Below, one piece after another: positions 9,211 through 18,946 of a stretch of 48,519 nucleotides of DNA. The stretch is from Candidatus Omnitrophota bacterium (lineage in GTDB: Bacteria; Omnitrophota; Gorgyraeia; Aquiviventales; Aquiviventaceae). The position numbers were made by a program, and so were the translations under genes. The DNA is taken from positions 1-48,519 of the forward strand of contig JAHFGV010000020.1 in assembly GCA_023247255.1 (NCBI GenBank), given 5' to 3'. The stretch's first letter is position 1. Each line of letters begins with the position of its first letter. The notes under the pieces are model-generated. The model saw nothing but the letters and a program-made list of their open reading frames with translations. It did not search any database and was not told where the DNA came from.

Positions 9211-10866
9211 ATGGCAGCCAGTTCTGAGCTCATTAAAGCCCGTTATGGCAATCCCTTTAATGTGCTTCAAGCCGTTGAGCGAGCCGCTCAGCAGGGTTAT
9301 GAGAGCCTTTCCGAAGATGATCTGTTTATGTGCAAGTGGATGGGGATATATACCCATCGCAGTGAGAAGGGCTTTTTTATGCTGCGCACCAAGCAGCCAA
9401 ACGGCTTTGTGACGTCGCAGCAGCTTGAGACGATTGCGGAGATTGCTGAAAAACAGAACAAAGCCTTTGCGGATATCACCACGCGGCAGGACTTTCAGCT
9501 TCATTGGGTGCATTACACGCAAGCGCTCGACGTCATCAAGCGGCTGCAAGCCGTTGGGATCTCCACCCTTGGGGCCTGTGGGGATGTTACTCGAAATATC
9601 GTTGGCTGTCCGGTGGCTGGGGTCGACAAGGAAGAACTTCTGGACGCCAGTCCGATCGTCAAGCAACTGAGCGATTTTTTCCTGGGCAACCTTGAATACG
9701 CTAATCTGCCCCGCAAGTATAAGATCAGCATCTCCGGTTGTAAGACGCAGTGTATCCATCCCGAGATCCAATGTGTGGGCCTAGTCGGAGCCACCTTGAC
9801 GCACGACGGCAAAGCCGAGGTGGGCTTTGACCTGCGGGTCGGTGGAGGGCTCTCCACGCAACCTTTTATCAGCCAGCGGCTGGCTGTGTTTGTCAGGCCC
9901 GAGGAAGTGGTGGAGGTTGTTCGCGCCATCACCGAAATCTGGCGCGATACTCCGGAGTATCGGCAGAAACGCCACCACGCACGCATCAAGTTTTTGATTC
10001 ATGACTGGGGTGTGGAGCGCTTTCGGGCCGTGCTCGAAGAGCGTTTGGGCCGTAAGCTGACCGATGCAGCCGCTGACTACACAGACCTTGCCGATGCGTA
10101 CCGCGATCATGTTGGAGTCCATGCCCAGAAGCAGGCCGGTTTTTTTTACATCGGAGCCCCGGTGCTTGTGGGACGCATCACAAGCGCTCAGATGTTCCGA
10201 GTCGCTGAGCTGTCTCGTCGCTATGGGGATGGCCAGGCCATTCGGCTGACGAATCGGCAGAACATCTTGCTATTGAACATCGCCGAAGCCCATGTTGAAA
10301 AAGTCCTTGCCGGTTTGGCACAGGTGGGACTTTCCATTAACGTCCATCCCATCCGACGCAGCGTCGTGACCTGCACCGGAACCGAGTTCTGCAAACTCGC
10401 CATCACCGAAACCAAGGCTAGGTCCCATCAGATCGTCGAGTATCTCGAAAGCCGCGTGGTGCTCGATGAGCCCCTGCGCATTCACATCACCGGATGTCCA
10501 AACGCCTGTGCCCAGCACCAGATTGGCCACATCGGGATGATGGGCTCAAAGACTAAGGTTGATGGCCAGATTGTGGATGCCTACGACATCTTTGTGGGCG
10601 GGCAAATGGGAGGCGAGGCTCGTTTCAATCATCCGGTGCTACGCAAGGTCCCTGCGAGTGAATGCGCCAAGCGTCTGGAGCAGCTTCTGCTGGGCTACAA
10701 AGCCCAGCGTAAAGCAGGAGAGTCTTTCAATCACTGGTGCAAGCGCGTAGGGGATGAAGCGCTCGTCAAACTGCTCACCGGCGGCGACGGCCATCGGCTC
10801 GGCGATCCGGATGCTGACGCCGTTCCAACGCCCAAGGTGCCTGAGGTGGAAGGGCCTGTATATTAA
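9211..10866 (+). CDS. Ferredoxin-type nitrite/sulfite reductase (siroheme/4Fe-4S)
   Basis: Two NiR/SiR half-repeats; KISISGCKTQCIHPEIQ, HITGCPNACAQHQIGHIGMMG, TCTGTEFCKLAITETK. Confidence 0.88.
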   Translation: MAASSELIKARYGNPFNVLQAVERAAQQGYESLSEDDLFMCKWMGIYTHRSEKGFFMLRTKQPNGFVTSQQLETIAEIAEKQNKAFADITTRQDFQLHWVHYTQALDVIKRLQAVGISTLGACGDVTRNIVGCPVAGVDKEELLDASPIVKQLSDFFLGNLEYANLPRKYKISISGCKTQCIHPEIQCVGLVGATLTHDGKAEVGFDLRVGGGLSTQPFISQRLAVFVRPEEVVEVVRAITEIWRDTPEYRQKRHHARIKFLIHDWGVERFRAVLEERLGRKLTDAAADYTDLADAYRDHVGVHAQKQAGFFYIGAPVLVGRITSAQMFRVAELSRRYGDGQAIRLTNRQNILLLNIAEAHVEKVLAGLAQVGLSINVHPIRRSVVTCTGTEFCKLAITETKARSHQIVEYLESRVVLDEPLRIHITGCPNACAQHQIGHIGMMGSKTKVDGQIVDAYDIFVGGQMGGEARFNHPVLRKVPASECAKRLEQLLLGYKAQRKAGESFNHWCKRVGDEALVKLLTGGDGHRLGDPDADAVPTPKVPEVEGPVY

Positions 10867-10934
10867 AAACGGGATCGGAGACGTGGGACAAAAGATCAGA
10901 AGCGCAAAGGACTGGAAAGACCCCCAACAGAGTC

Positions 10935-11927
10935 TTGCGAGTTACGGGTTACGATGGGACTGAAGTTAGGGTGAGTCTCTTTTCCATGAGACGTTGGCAA
11001 CGGGCTGTTCTGTTAATAGGTCTGGTTTTAATTGCAGGATTTTTATCCTCCCCAAAAGCTAATTCTAAACAACAGGGAGGGATGAGAGGAATTCGTTATT
11101 CCAATGGTGGGGCCTACATTGGAAGCAGTCCGTCCATGTCCCCCGATGGTTCAAAAATTGTCTTTGGATCACCCCGGGACGGGCTCGGCGATATTTACAT
11201 CGTAGAGGCGGATGGGACAAATTGGAGACGGCTAACCTTTACTCCTGAACATGAAGGGGAGCCTAAATTTTCTCCAGATGGTTCCCAAATCGTTTTTGTC
11301 TCAGAGCGCGATGGCCCAGCGCACATCTATATTATGGACGCGGATGGATCAAATCAAATAGCACTGACCGACACAAAAGAGGCTGATGCAGCTCCTTCTT
11401 TTTCCCCGGATGGATCGAGAATTGTCTTCGGGCGCAGGCGGAAGATTTTTGTGATGAATTCTGACGGTTCCCATCAACGACAATTAACCACGGGTATATG
11501 GGATGGCGGGCCCTCATTTTCCCCAGATGGTAAGAAGATCGTCTTTCAAACTACTATCTATGATTCTGTTAACAGCACTGCTAAGGTGCAGATGTGCATC
11601 GTAGGTGCCGATGGCAGTGAGCCGGATTGTGTACAACCAGTGAACAAAAAAGAGATTTGGAATCCCTCTTTTTCACCCGACGGGCAGAAGGTTACATTCA
11701 TCTCTTACAGCGACCGTCCATACGAAGGTGAGATATATACGATGGATGTGGATGGGTCCAACGTCAAGCTATTAACCCGCACGGGAGGTTTTAAGCAAAA
11801 CCCCCAGTTTACCCCAGACGGCTCCCACATCATGTTCTTAGAAGTGGGCCCTGGAGGAAGACAGGGTGAAATCAAGATCATAAATGCGGACGGGTCCCAG
11901 TTGCAGACTGTTGTAAAGGTATATTAG
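10935..11927 (+). CDS. TolB-like / PD40 beta-propeller repeat protein, probably exported
   Basis: Repeated FSPDGSxIVF and IxxxDADGSNxxxLT motifs; hydrophobic N-terminus MRRWQRAVLLIGLVLIAG (ATG ~10986 likely). Confidence 0.85.
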   Translation: MRVTGYDGTEVRVSLFSMRRWQRAVLLIGLVLIAGFLSSPKANSKQQGGMRGIRYSNGGAYIGSSPSMSPDGSKIVFGSPRDGLGDIYIVEADGTNWRRLTFTPEHEGEPKFSPDGSQIVFVSERDGPAHIYIMDADGSNQIALTDTKEADAAPSFSPDGSRIVFGRRRKIFVMNSDGSHQRQLTTGIWDGGPSFSPDGKKIVFQTTIYDSVNSTAKVQMCIVGADGSEPDCVQPVNKKEIWNPSFSPDGQKVTFISYSDRPYEGEIYTMDVDGSNVKLLTRTGGFKQNPQFTPDGSHIMFLEVGPGGRQGEIKIINADGSQLQTVVKVY

Positions 11928-11957
11928 GATCTCTTGCCATTACGCGAAGCACAATTC

Positions 11958-12371
11958 ATGAAATCGCTAGCGGTCATTGTCTCGATAGGGACTACCAATC
12001 ATTTCATCCAAGTGCTGACGCTGTTGATGGCGGCGGTGCATTCCGAAATCAAGACGAGGGTTTTATTTCGGGACGAATCTGTGTATCGACTCACTCCGGA
12101 TCGCATCAACAAGCTCGATCTTTCAGAGGCCTATGCCCACGATGTCTTAGGAGTCGAGCGTCGGCTCAAGCAACATGACCTTTTAGATTTGCACAAGCTC
12201 TCGCGGGACATCAAGGCATCGGGGGACGTACGCTACTACGTGTGCAGCTCGTCGCTGGCTATCTGTGGGCTGACGCGCGAGCAGTTGATTCCTGAAATCG
12301 ACGACGTTCGCGGCCTGCCGTCGTTTCTTTTAGAGGACGTGGCCACCGCAGATAAGCTTTTCACATTTTAA
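11958..12371 (+). CDS. DsrE/DsrF-like protein
   Basis: Small protein resembling the DsrE fold, with VRYYVCSSSLAICGLTREQLIPEIDDVRGLPSFL; located between a siroheme reductase and MoeB-rhodanese. Confidence 0.55.
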   Translation: MKSLAVIVSIGTTNHFIQVLTLLMAAVHSEIKTRVLFRDESVYRLTPDRINKLDLSEAYAHDVLGVERRLKQHDLLDLHKLSRDIKASGDVRYYVCSSSLAICGLTREQLIPEIDDVRGLPSFLLEDVATADKLFTF

Positions 12372-12518
12372 TGCTCTTAATCGAAAAGTTCTCAATCGAA
12401 AGTCGTAAATCGACAATTGTAAATTCACTTGAGATCCTGGGCACAGGATACGTCCATACCAATGCCGTATCCTGTCCCTGGGGTTCCCTAAATTTCAAAA
12501 CCTCAGTAACAGGCAGGT

Positions 12519-13673
12519 GTGCCGATGGCGAATCTGACGCGGGATGAAATCTTGCGGTACAGCCGGCACTTGATCATGCCCGAGGTGGGCATCGAGGGCC
12601 AGCAAAAACTCAAGCAGGCCGGCGTTCTGTTGATCGGAGCCGGTGGGCTTGGCTCGCCCTTGGGGTTGTACCTTGCAGCGGCCGGTGTCGGCCGTCTGGG
12701 AATCGTTGACTTTGACAAGGTTGACTTCACTAACCTCCAGCGCCAGATTATTCATGGCACCGAGGACGTTGGCCGTCTGAAAGTGGAGTCAGCCAGGGAG
12801 CGCATTCAATCGGTCAATCCTGAAGTTGAGGTTAAGACAGTCAACGTTAGACTCTCTAAAGAAAACGTTCTGGATCTTGTCGCTGGCTACGACATCGTGA
12901 TCGATGGCACCGATAACTTCCCTACCCGATATCTGGTCAACGACGCCTGTGTCTTCCAGAAGAAACCCAACATCTACGGCTCGATCTTCCGATTCGATGG
13001 CCAGGCGACAGTCTTCTATCCTTTCAAAGGGCCCTGCTATCGCTGCCTCTACCCAGAACCGCCTCCACCCGGCATGGTGCCCAGTTGCGCGGAAGGAGGG
13101 GTGTTGGGCGTGCTTCCTGGAATCATCGGCGTGATTCAGGCAACGGAGGCTGTTAAGCTCATCATTGGCAAAGGCGAGCCGCTCGTTGGGAGGTTGCTGC
13201 TGTATAACGCGCTCAAGATGGAGTTTCGCGAGGTAAAACTCAAGCGGGATCCACAATGTATTGTTTGTGGGGATCGTCCGACGGTCAAAGATCTCATAGA
13301 CTACGAAGCCTTCTGTGGGTTGACGCGAGGCGAAGAGGCCCAAGGAGCGGCGAGTGAGCACGATCTTTCCCCCCAAGAAGTTAAAGATCTGCTGGAGAAA
13401 AAGAGAACGGTTGTCCTTTTGGATGTCCGTGAGCCTCACGAGTATGAGATCGTTCGCATTGAGGGTTCTCGGCTCATTTCTCTTTCCGAGTTACACCTGC
13501 GCACCAACGAGCTCGACACAGCGGATACTATCATCACCTACTGCCACCACGGCCAACGCAGCCTCCAGGCGATCAAGACCCTAGAGCATTTTGGCTTTAA
13601 GAAACTCAAGCATCTGCGCGGCGGCATCGACGCCTGGGCCAGTGAGATCGATCCCGATATGCCAAGGTATTAA
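12519..13673 (+). CDS. moeB: MoeB/ThiF-type adenylyltransferase with C-terminal rhodanese domain
   Basis: RYSRHLIMPEVGIEGQQKLKQAGVLLIGAGGLGSPLGLYLAAAGVG; CXXC pairs; rhodanese VVLLDVREPHEYEI..TYCHHGQRS. Confidence 0.92.
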   Translation: MPMANLTRDEILRYSRHLIMPEVGIEGQQKLKQAGVLLIGAGGLGSPLGLYLAAAGVGRLGIVDFDKVDFTNLQRQIIHGTEDVGRLKVESARERIQSVNPEVEVKTVNVRLSKENVLDLVAGYDIVIDGTDNFPTRYLVNDACVFQKKPNIYGSIFRFDGQATVFYPFKGPCYRCLYPEPPPPGMVPSCAEGGVLGVLPGIIGVIQATEAVKLIIGKGEPLVGRLLLYNALKMEFREVKLKRDPQCIVCGDRPTVKDLIDYEAFCGLTRGEEAQGAASEHDLSPQEVKDLLEKKRTVVLLDVREPHEYEIVRIEGSRLISLSELHLRTNELDTADTIITYCHHGQRSLQAIKTLEHFGFKKLKHLRGGIDAWASEIDPDMPRY

Positions 13674-13772
13674 GGACGGCTCATTGTCAGATTGATAGGA
13701 TGACATGGACGACATAGCGCATGGTATGATACAAACAAAAGTCAAGGAATAGGGAAGACAGAGATTGTTTAC

Positions 13773-14024
13773 TTGGGGGTGGCATGGATGAACCTCTTGC
13801 CCGGTCGTATTACGATTGATCCACACACCTGTGGTGGTAAGCCCATCTTTGAGGGGACCCGTATTCCTGTTTACATTATTTTAGAGATGCTTGCCAACCG
13901 AGAGGTTCATGAAGAAATCCTGCGTGATTATCCTAATCTGACGGCAGCCGATTTGCAAGATGCCATCACGTTTGCCAGAAATCTCGCTGAGATTCCAGGC
14001 AATCCCGCATCGACGAGTGCATGA
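13773..14024 (+). CDS. DUF433-family antitoxin-like protein
   Basis: GRITIDPHTCGGKPIFEGTRIPVYIILEMLANREVHEEILRDYPNLTAADLQDAI is the DUF433 signature. Confidence 0.88.
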   Translation: MGVAWMNLLPGRITIDPHTCGGKPIFEGTRIPVYIILEMLANREVHEEILRDYPNLTAADLQDAITFARNLAEIPGNPASTSA

Positions 14025-14278
14025 AGGTTGTTGTAGACAATAATCTGCCTCGCAGCCTAGCCGATTTGCTCACTCAGAATGGAATTGAAGCCACCCATGT
14101 TCTTGATTTGGGCTTGGCGGATGCCTCCGATGAGATCTTGCGCAAACGATTAGTCAATCAGGATATTATCCTTCTCTCACGCGATGATGATTTTTGGAAG
14201 CATTCCCCACCCAACTGGACGGTGGTGTGGATTGCTTTGCACAACCCAACCTTGGCTCAACTGAAAGGTTCGGTGTAG
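14021..14278 (+). CDS. DUF5615-family PIN-like toxin
   Basis: MKVVVDNNLPRSLADLLTQNGIEATHVLDLGL...IILLSRDDDFWK; overlaps DUF433 stop. Confidence 0.88.
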   Translation: MKVVVDNNLPRSLADLLTQNGIEATHVLDLGLADASDEILRKRLVNQDIILLSRDDDFWKHSPPNWTVVWIALHNPTLAQLKGSV

Positions 14279-14768
14279 CACACATTGACGCAGATCATTC
14301 CGACTTTGAGAACAAGTCAGTGGGTTTTAGTAGCCGCTGACTACGTTCGGGTCTTTGGCGGTTCTTCCTAAGAAAAGGGATAACAGACGTTTTGCGCAAC
14401 TTCACTTGCGATTTGTACTCACGAGCCGTCTCATCAACACAGATGGTGACGTCGCACAACACAAGGCTGTCCGTTGAGTTCTTGGGTTAAGTCTGCATAA
14501 TCTTCCTTAATCCCACGGAACTGTTTGCTCTTGCGCTTGCCCAAGAGGATCAGGTGTATTCGTCGCCACAACCATTTTCTGTAGGTGGTTCACGAAAAGG
14601 CGACTCCCTTAACAATGGGGGACGCAAAGCTACGGATTTAAGAGGCTACGGATTTAAGAGCCGTGGTTCGTCATTCGTAGATCGTGATTCGTGAAAGCAA
14701 GACGGAAAGAAAGTTGTCTTTTTGGCTTTTGACGAGTTACGAACCACGAACGACGGTTCTTAGGAACG

Positions 14769-14807
14769 CCGAGCTGCCGAATGAATCGACAGCTCGGTTT
14801 TTGTTTT
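14769..14807 (+). terminator. Intrinsic terminator-like hairpin
   Basis: CCGAGCTG...CAGCTCGG followed by TTTTTGTTTT. Confidence 0.65.
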
Positions 14808-15006
14808 AGACAAACCCATCCCACAACGGTTAAGACTTTGATGAAACATAACACCATCTGGAGGAAGAATTGGATGAGACTGAGGTGCTCCCCGAAAACT
14901 GGAGAGTAACATAAGGTAGGCGTATCGTTCCGTCGACATCCCGAGGAGGGAAATGACGACATGAAGACACTGGGACACGGAACACCGGCGACAACACACC
15001 GCAGAG

Positions 15007-15264
15007 TTGAAAGCCCGCGTGGCGCTGGCGGTGATCAGAGGGGAGCGGACGGTCAACGAGATTGCCACGATGTACGGGGTACACCCGACGATGATTGCGA
15101 AATGGAAACGGCAGGCGCTCCAAGAGCTGCCACAGGTCTTTGCCACCCGGCGCAGCGCTGCCGGGCGGGCCCAGGAGAATCTCACCGCTACGCTCTACCG
15201 GCAGATCGGGCAACTAAAGGTCGAGCTGGGCTGGCTTAAAAAAAAGGCGGAGTTGTGGGGTTGA
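15007..15264 (+). CDS. IS3-family transposase OrfA (true start uncertain)
   Basis: HTH_21-type sequence; frame stays open upstream to ~14965 (RHWDTEHRRQHTAELKARVALAVI). Confidence 0.8.
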   Translation: MKARVALAVIRGERTVNEIATMYGVHPTMIAKWKRQALQELPQVFATRRSAAGRAQENLTATLYRQIGQLKVELGWLKKKAELWG

Positions 15265-15265
15265 G

Positions 15266-16084
15266 ATGCTGCGACGATTCATCGAGTCGGACCATGCACA
15301 GCTCAGCATCCGACGACAGTGCGAGCTGCTGGGGCTGGCCCGGTCGACGTGGTACTACAAGCCGGTGCCTGAGGACCCCGAGGACTGGCGGTTGATGCGA
15401 CTGATCGATGAGCAGTACACCCGGACGCCGTTCTATGGGGTGCGCCGGATGACGGTCTGGCTCCACACCATCGGAGCACCCGTCAATCGGAAACGAGTGA
15501 GGCGGCTCATGAGGCGGATGGGGTTGGAAGCCATCTACCCAAAGCCGAGGCTGAGCGTGGCTGCGCCTGAGCATCGGAGGTACCCCTACTTGCTCCGAGG
15601 GCTGGCCATCACGCGACCCAATCAGGTCTGGGGGACGGATATCACGTACATCCGACTCTCGGAGGGGTTCGTGTATCTGGTGGCGATTATGGACTGGTTC
15701 AGTCGGTACGTGGTATCGTGGGCGGTGTCGGTCACGTTGGATACAGCCTTCTGCCTGGAGGCGCTCGACGCTGCCCTGCGACGAGCAACGCCCGAGATCG
15801 TCAACAGCGATTAGGGTGTCCAGTTCACGTGCCCGGATTTCACCGGCCGGCTGGAGGCGACGCAGGTCCGCATCAGCATGGATGGACGGGGACGGGCCAT
15901 GGACAACGTATTTACCGAGCGCCTCTGGCGCACCGTGAAGTACGAGGAGGTCTACCTGAAGAACTACGACACCGTCCCAATGGCCCGCGAGAATCTGAGC
16001 CGGTACTTCGGGTTCTATAACGACGAACGGCCCCATCAAACCTTGGGCTACCAGACCCCAGCGAGGGTCTACGCGACGGCATGA
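15266..16084 (+). pseudogene. IS3-family transposase OrfB with internal TAG
   Basis: rve domain; ...ATPEIVNSD-TAG-GVQFTCPDFTGRLEA...; expected NSDQG; the two halves are in the same frame. Confidence 0.85.
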
Positions 16085-16111
16085 CCACTATCAGGACCAA
16101 GGGAACGGGGT

Positions 16112-16795
16112 ATGCTGACTACTGAATACCGGTCGATGACCTCCGAAGAGCGTGCGGAGTTGAGCCGGGGGCTAAAGATAAAAGCTGCTCCGACTCCTCT
16201 CCGGATATGGATCGGTGTGTGGGTGCTGTTCGTGGTGTTTCCGTGGCTCGGCTGCCTCATTTTCAAACGGGAGAACAATACCGCAGTGCTGTTCTTTTGC
16301 ACCATCGGGATACTCGCCTACGCCGTGATCGAACGAGGGTGGAAACGGTGGGTTAAAAAGCCCCCAGTTGCATCCCAACGTGATCTCGCAGAGGGAAACG
16401 TCGAAGTCGTCCATGTGGAGGCCACCGCGGCGGCGGAGGTGGAAGAGATCGAAGACCTCGGGCTGAACTTCTTCCTTGAGATCGGCGAGTCGAAGCTGCT
16501 GTTCCTCTCCGGCCAGTACCTGTATGACGTCGCCTATGAGATGGACAAGAATGAAGTGGAGCGACCAGGAAGGTTCCCGAACACCAAGTTTGACCTCGTG
16601 CGCGCTCCGCACAGTCGGCAACTCTTGAGGTTCGAGTGTTTGGGAGAACCGTTGAGACTAGCGAAGAAGTACCGAGTCCCAAGACAAGAGAAACACTTTT
16701 TTGAACTGCAGGATGGGCAAATCTTTCCAGGAACACTGAGCACGTTGGAGCAAGACTTACGGAAATTAGGTGTTCGGCTTGAATCGTGCAGTTGA
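16112..16795 (+). CDS. Hypothetical membrane protein
   Basis: 227-aa ORF with two hydrophobic segments (RIWIGVWVLFVVFPWLGCLIF; AVLFFCTIGILAYAVI). Confidence 0.55.
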   Translation: MLTTEYRSMTSEERAELSRGLKIKAAPTPLRIWIGVWVLFVVFPWLGCLIFKRENNTAVLFFCTIGILAYAVIERGWKRWVKKPPVASQRDLAEGNVEVVHVEATAAAEVEEIEDLGLNFFLEIGESKLLFLSGQYLYDVAYEMDKNEVERPGRFPNTKFDLVRAPHSRQLLRFECLGEPLRLAKKYRVPRQEKHFFELQDGQIFPGTLSTLEQDLRKLGVRLESCS

Positions 16796-16874
16796 GGATG
16801 CGGAGAATCGCGGGGATGACAGAACGGCAACGGCTACCTTAACCACATGCAACAACTGTCTAAATAACGGGGTA

Positions 16875-18355
16875 CGCCTCAAGTGGGTTAGATGCTTCCT
16901 ACATCTTGAAATATGTTGTGGAGCTGATTACCCACTTCCCTGTAGAGACTGGAGAAATTCCTGTAGAAGAACAGAGTGCCCAAGCTACCCTTGCCAGTTC
17001 TACAGTCGGCGGACTTGAGGAAGTCACCGTTCCGTTGACGCTGTCTCAATTGGTCAACACCCAGGGAATCAACTTTAGTCTCAAATACGATCCTGCAAAA
17101 TTAAAGCTCAAGGAAATCACCAAAGGCTCTGCCACTGCCCAGATGACTCTGGTTTCCAATCTCGCAGAAGCCGGCAATATCCCAGTGGTTCTCGCCGGAA
17201 GCCAAGGGATCAGCGGAGACAACAAAGAAGTAGTGGTGTTGAAATTCTTAGCCAAGGAAACCAGTGGCAATACTAGCGCTGAGGTGCAACTGGAAAAGCT
17301 TTTCTTGGATGAGACCTCAAAACCAGATGTGCTGAGTGCTGTGGAGATCGTCGAAGGCAACCACGTTCCTTCTTTAGGGGAAATGGTTCCTTCGAGTGGA
17401 ACATCGCGAGTCGGGAAGTCTCTCTCTATCGCGACCAGTTATGAGGATTTAGATGGCGCGAGCACCATACATGAAGCGTATTTTGTCATGATGGGCGAAA
17501 CGGGATTTCTGATGGCGCTTTTTGGCTATAAACCGCACAGCAATCAGCTTTCTCTATCGACTGGGGAAACCGCCGCTCCAGGACCGCCCGTCGTCTTGGA
17601 AGCAGAGTATGTTCAATTAGACTGTAGCCATACAAAGGTGACTCTTTCTGATACCAGTTTAGTCATTGAGTGGGCTATTATTTTTAAAACAAGTTTTATT
17701 GGACCGAAACTCTGCGATCTGGCTGTCGTTGATGATGCGGGGGATTCTGCTTTCGGGCAGAAAGGAAATTGGAATATTACGGCTAATCATGCGCCAATTT
17801 TATCTTCCATCGAAGACAAAGAAATCAAGGAAGGGGATCGGATTGAGTTTGCGGTTACGGCTCAGGATGAAGACAATGATGGATTGAAGCTCGATATGGA
17901 AAGTCTGCCGGCGAACGCTCAGTGGCAACTCACAGTTTCTGAACCCGGTAAGCTAGAAGGGATCTTCACTTGGACACCCGATCATACCCAAGCTGGAGAA
18001 TATTCTGTTACTTTCAGCGTCAGCGATGGGGAATTAAGCGACAGCGAAACGGCGGTTATCACGGTGCTCAACGGGAATCAACCACCCGTGGTGACAGAGG
18101 TCAAGGTTTTTCCATTGATCGCAAACTCAGGAGAACGGGTGTTCTTGGGTGGCAAAGGCAGCGCTGGATGGGGAGGTGGTTGGCTATGAATGGCGATCCA
18201 GCAAGGATGGGTTTCTGAGTAGCCAGGCGTCATTCCGCACTACGCAATTATCGGTTGGGGTTCACACGATTTTCTTCAGGGTGCAGGATAATGAGGGTGG
18301 CTTCTCCCAAGAGGCGACGAAGCAGATGATTGTTCGTGTCCGCAGCCACGAATAA
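16875..18355 (+). pseudogene. Degraded dockerin/cohesin/PKD-type surface protein, N-terminally truncated and frameshifted
   Basis: LDASYILKYVVELI (dockerin F-helix-like), cohesin-like VPLTLSQLVNTQGINFSLKYDPAKLKLKEI, Ig/cadherin-like repeats; frame change near 18155-18175 (ORFs 16906-18189 and 18149-18355 join as one product). Confidence 0.7.
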
Positions 18356-18611
18356 TAGTGAACGGCGAGCATCGAGTGTGGTCTTTCCCGGCAGATCTAG
18401 TACTGTGTCATGGTCGATGTGTCGCACTCACAGGCAAACCACAACGCCTGTTTCATGTTTCATGAGTTATGTGTCATGTGTTGTGAGAGAGCGAAAAGCT
18501 GTTTTTGCTGTCCATGACACATGACTCATAAAACATGACACAAACCTAATTCTTTTCATTGGAATATGACTCATGAAACTTGACACAACACTCGTGGAGG
18601 GGAGTGGCTTT

Positions 18612-18878
18612 TTAAGAAGCGGCGGCACTCACTACCCGTCGCTTTTTCTTTTCGGGAAGGCCACCGAGGAATTGGCCAAGCACAGCCGAGGCGATGTTGA
18701 TGGGGATGGCAAGGGGATGCAGCTTGAGGCCGATGCGCAGCGCGATGATGAGAGGGATCGAGGCGTGAACCCAGAGAAACCAGGCGAGGGAAAATTTCTT
18801 CGAGCGCTCGCGCATAAGCCCCATCGGGATATTGATGATGAAGCAGAGAAAGCTGACCAGAAAGATCTTGAGTCCCAT
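18612..18878 (-). CDS. Small hydrophobic membrane protein
   Basis: MGLKIFLVSFLCFIINIPMGLMRERSKKFSLAWFLWVHASIPLIIALRI: hydrophobic segments, unlike shadow ORFs. Confidence 0.6.
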   Translation of the reverse strand: MGLKIFLVSFLCFIINIPMGLMRERSKKFSLAWFLWVHASIPLIIALRIGLKLHPLAIPINIASAVLGQFLGGLPEKKKRRVVSAAAS

Positions 18879-18946
18879 GGTATGAGTATCTTAGGAAATC
18901 TGCGGGTGGATGTCAAAACCTCTATTATTGATTACCGAAGAATCGG

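Larger units (their letters stand above)
14953..16084 (+). mobile_element. IS3-family insertion sequence (orfA/orfB), inactivated; right end not found
   Basis: orfA 15007-15264 (ERTVNEIATMYGVHPTMIAKWKRQAL), orfB 15266-16084 (GTDITYIRLSEGFVYLVAIMDWFSRYVVSW; FTERLWRTVKYEEVYL). Confidence 0.88.

Noticed and set aside
9055-9771. 238-aa minus-strand ORF opposite the siroheme reductase
   Set aside because: Shadow ORF; the plus strand has strong conserved motifs and the minus product resembles no family.
12789-13439. 216-aa minus-strand ORF opposite moeB
   Set aside because: Shadow of a well-supported MoeB-rhodanese gene.
15236-16039. 267-aa minus-strand ORF opposite the IS3 transposase
   Set aside because: Antisense to transposase coding; composition typical of a high-GC shadow frame.
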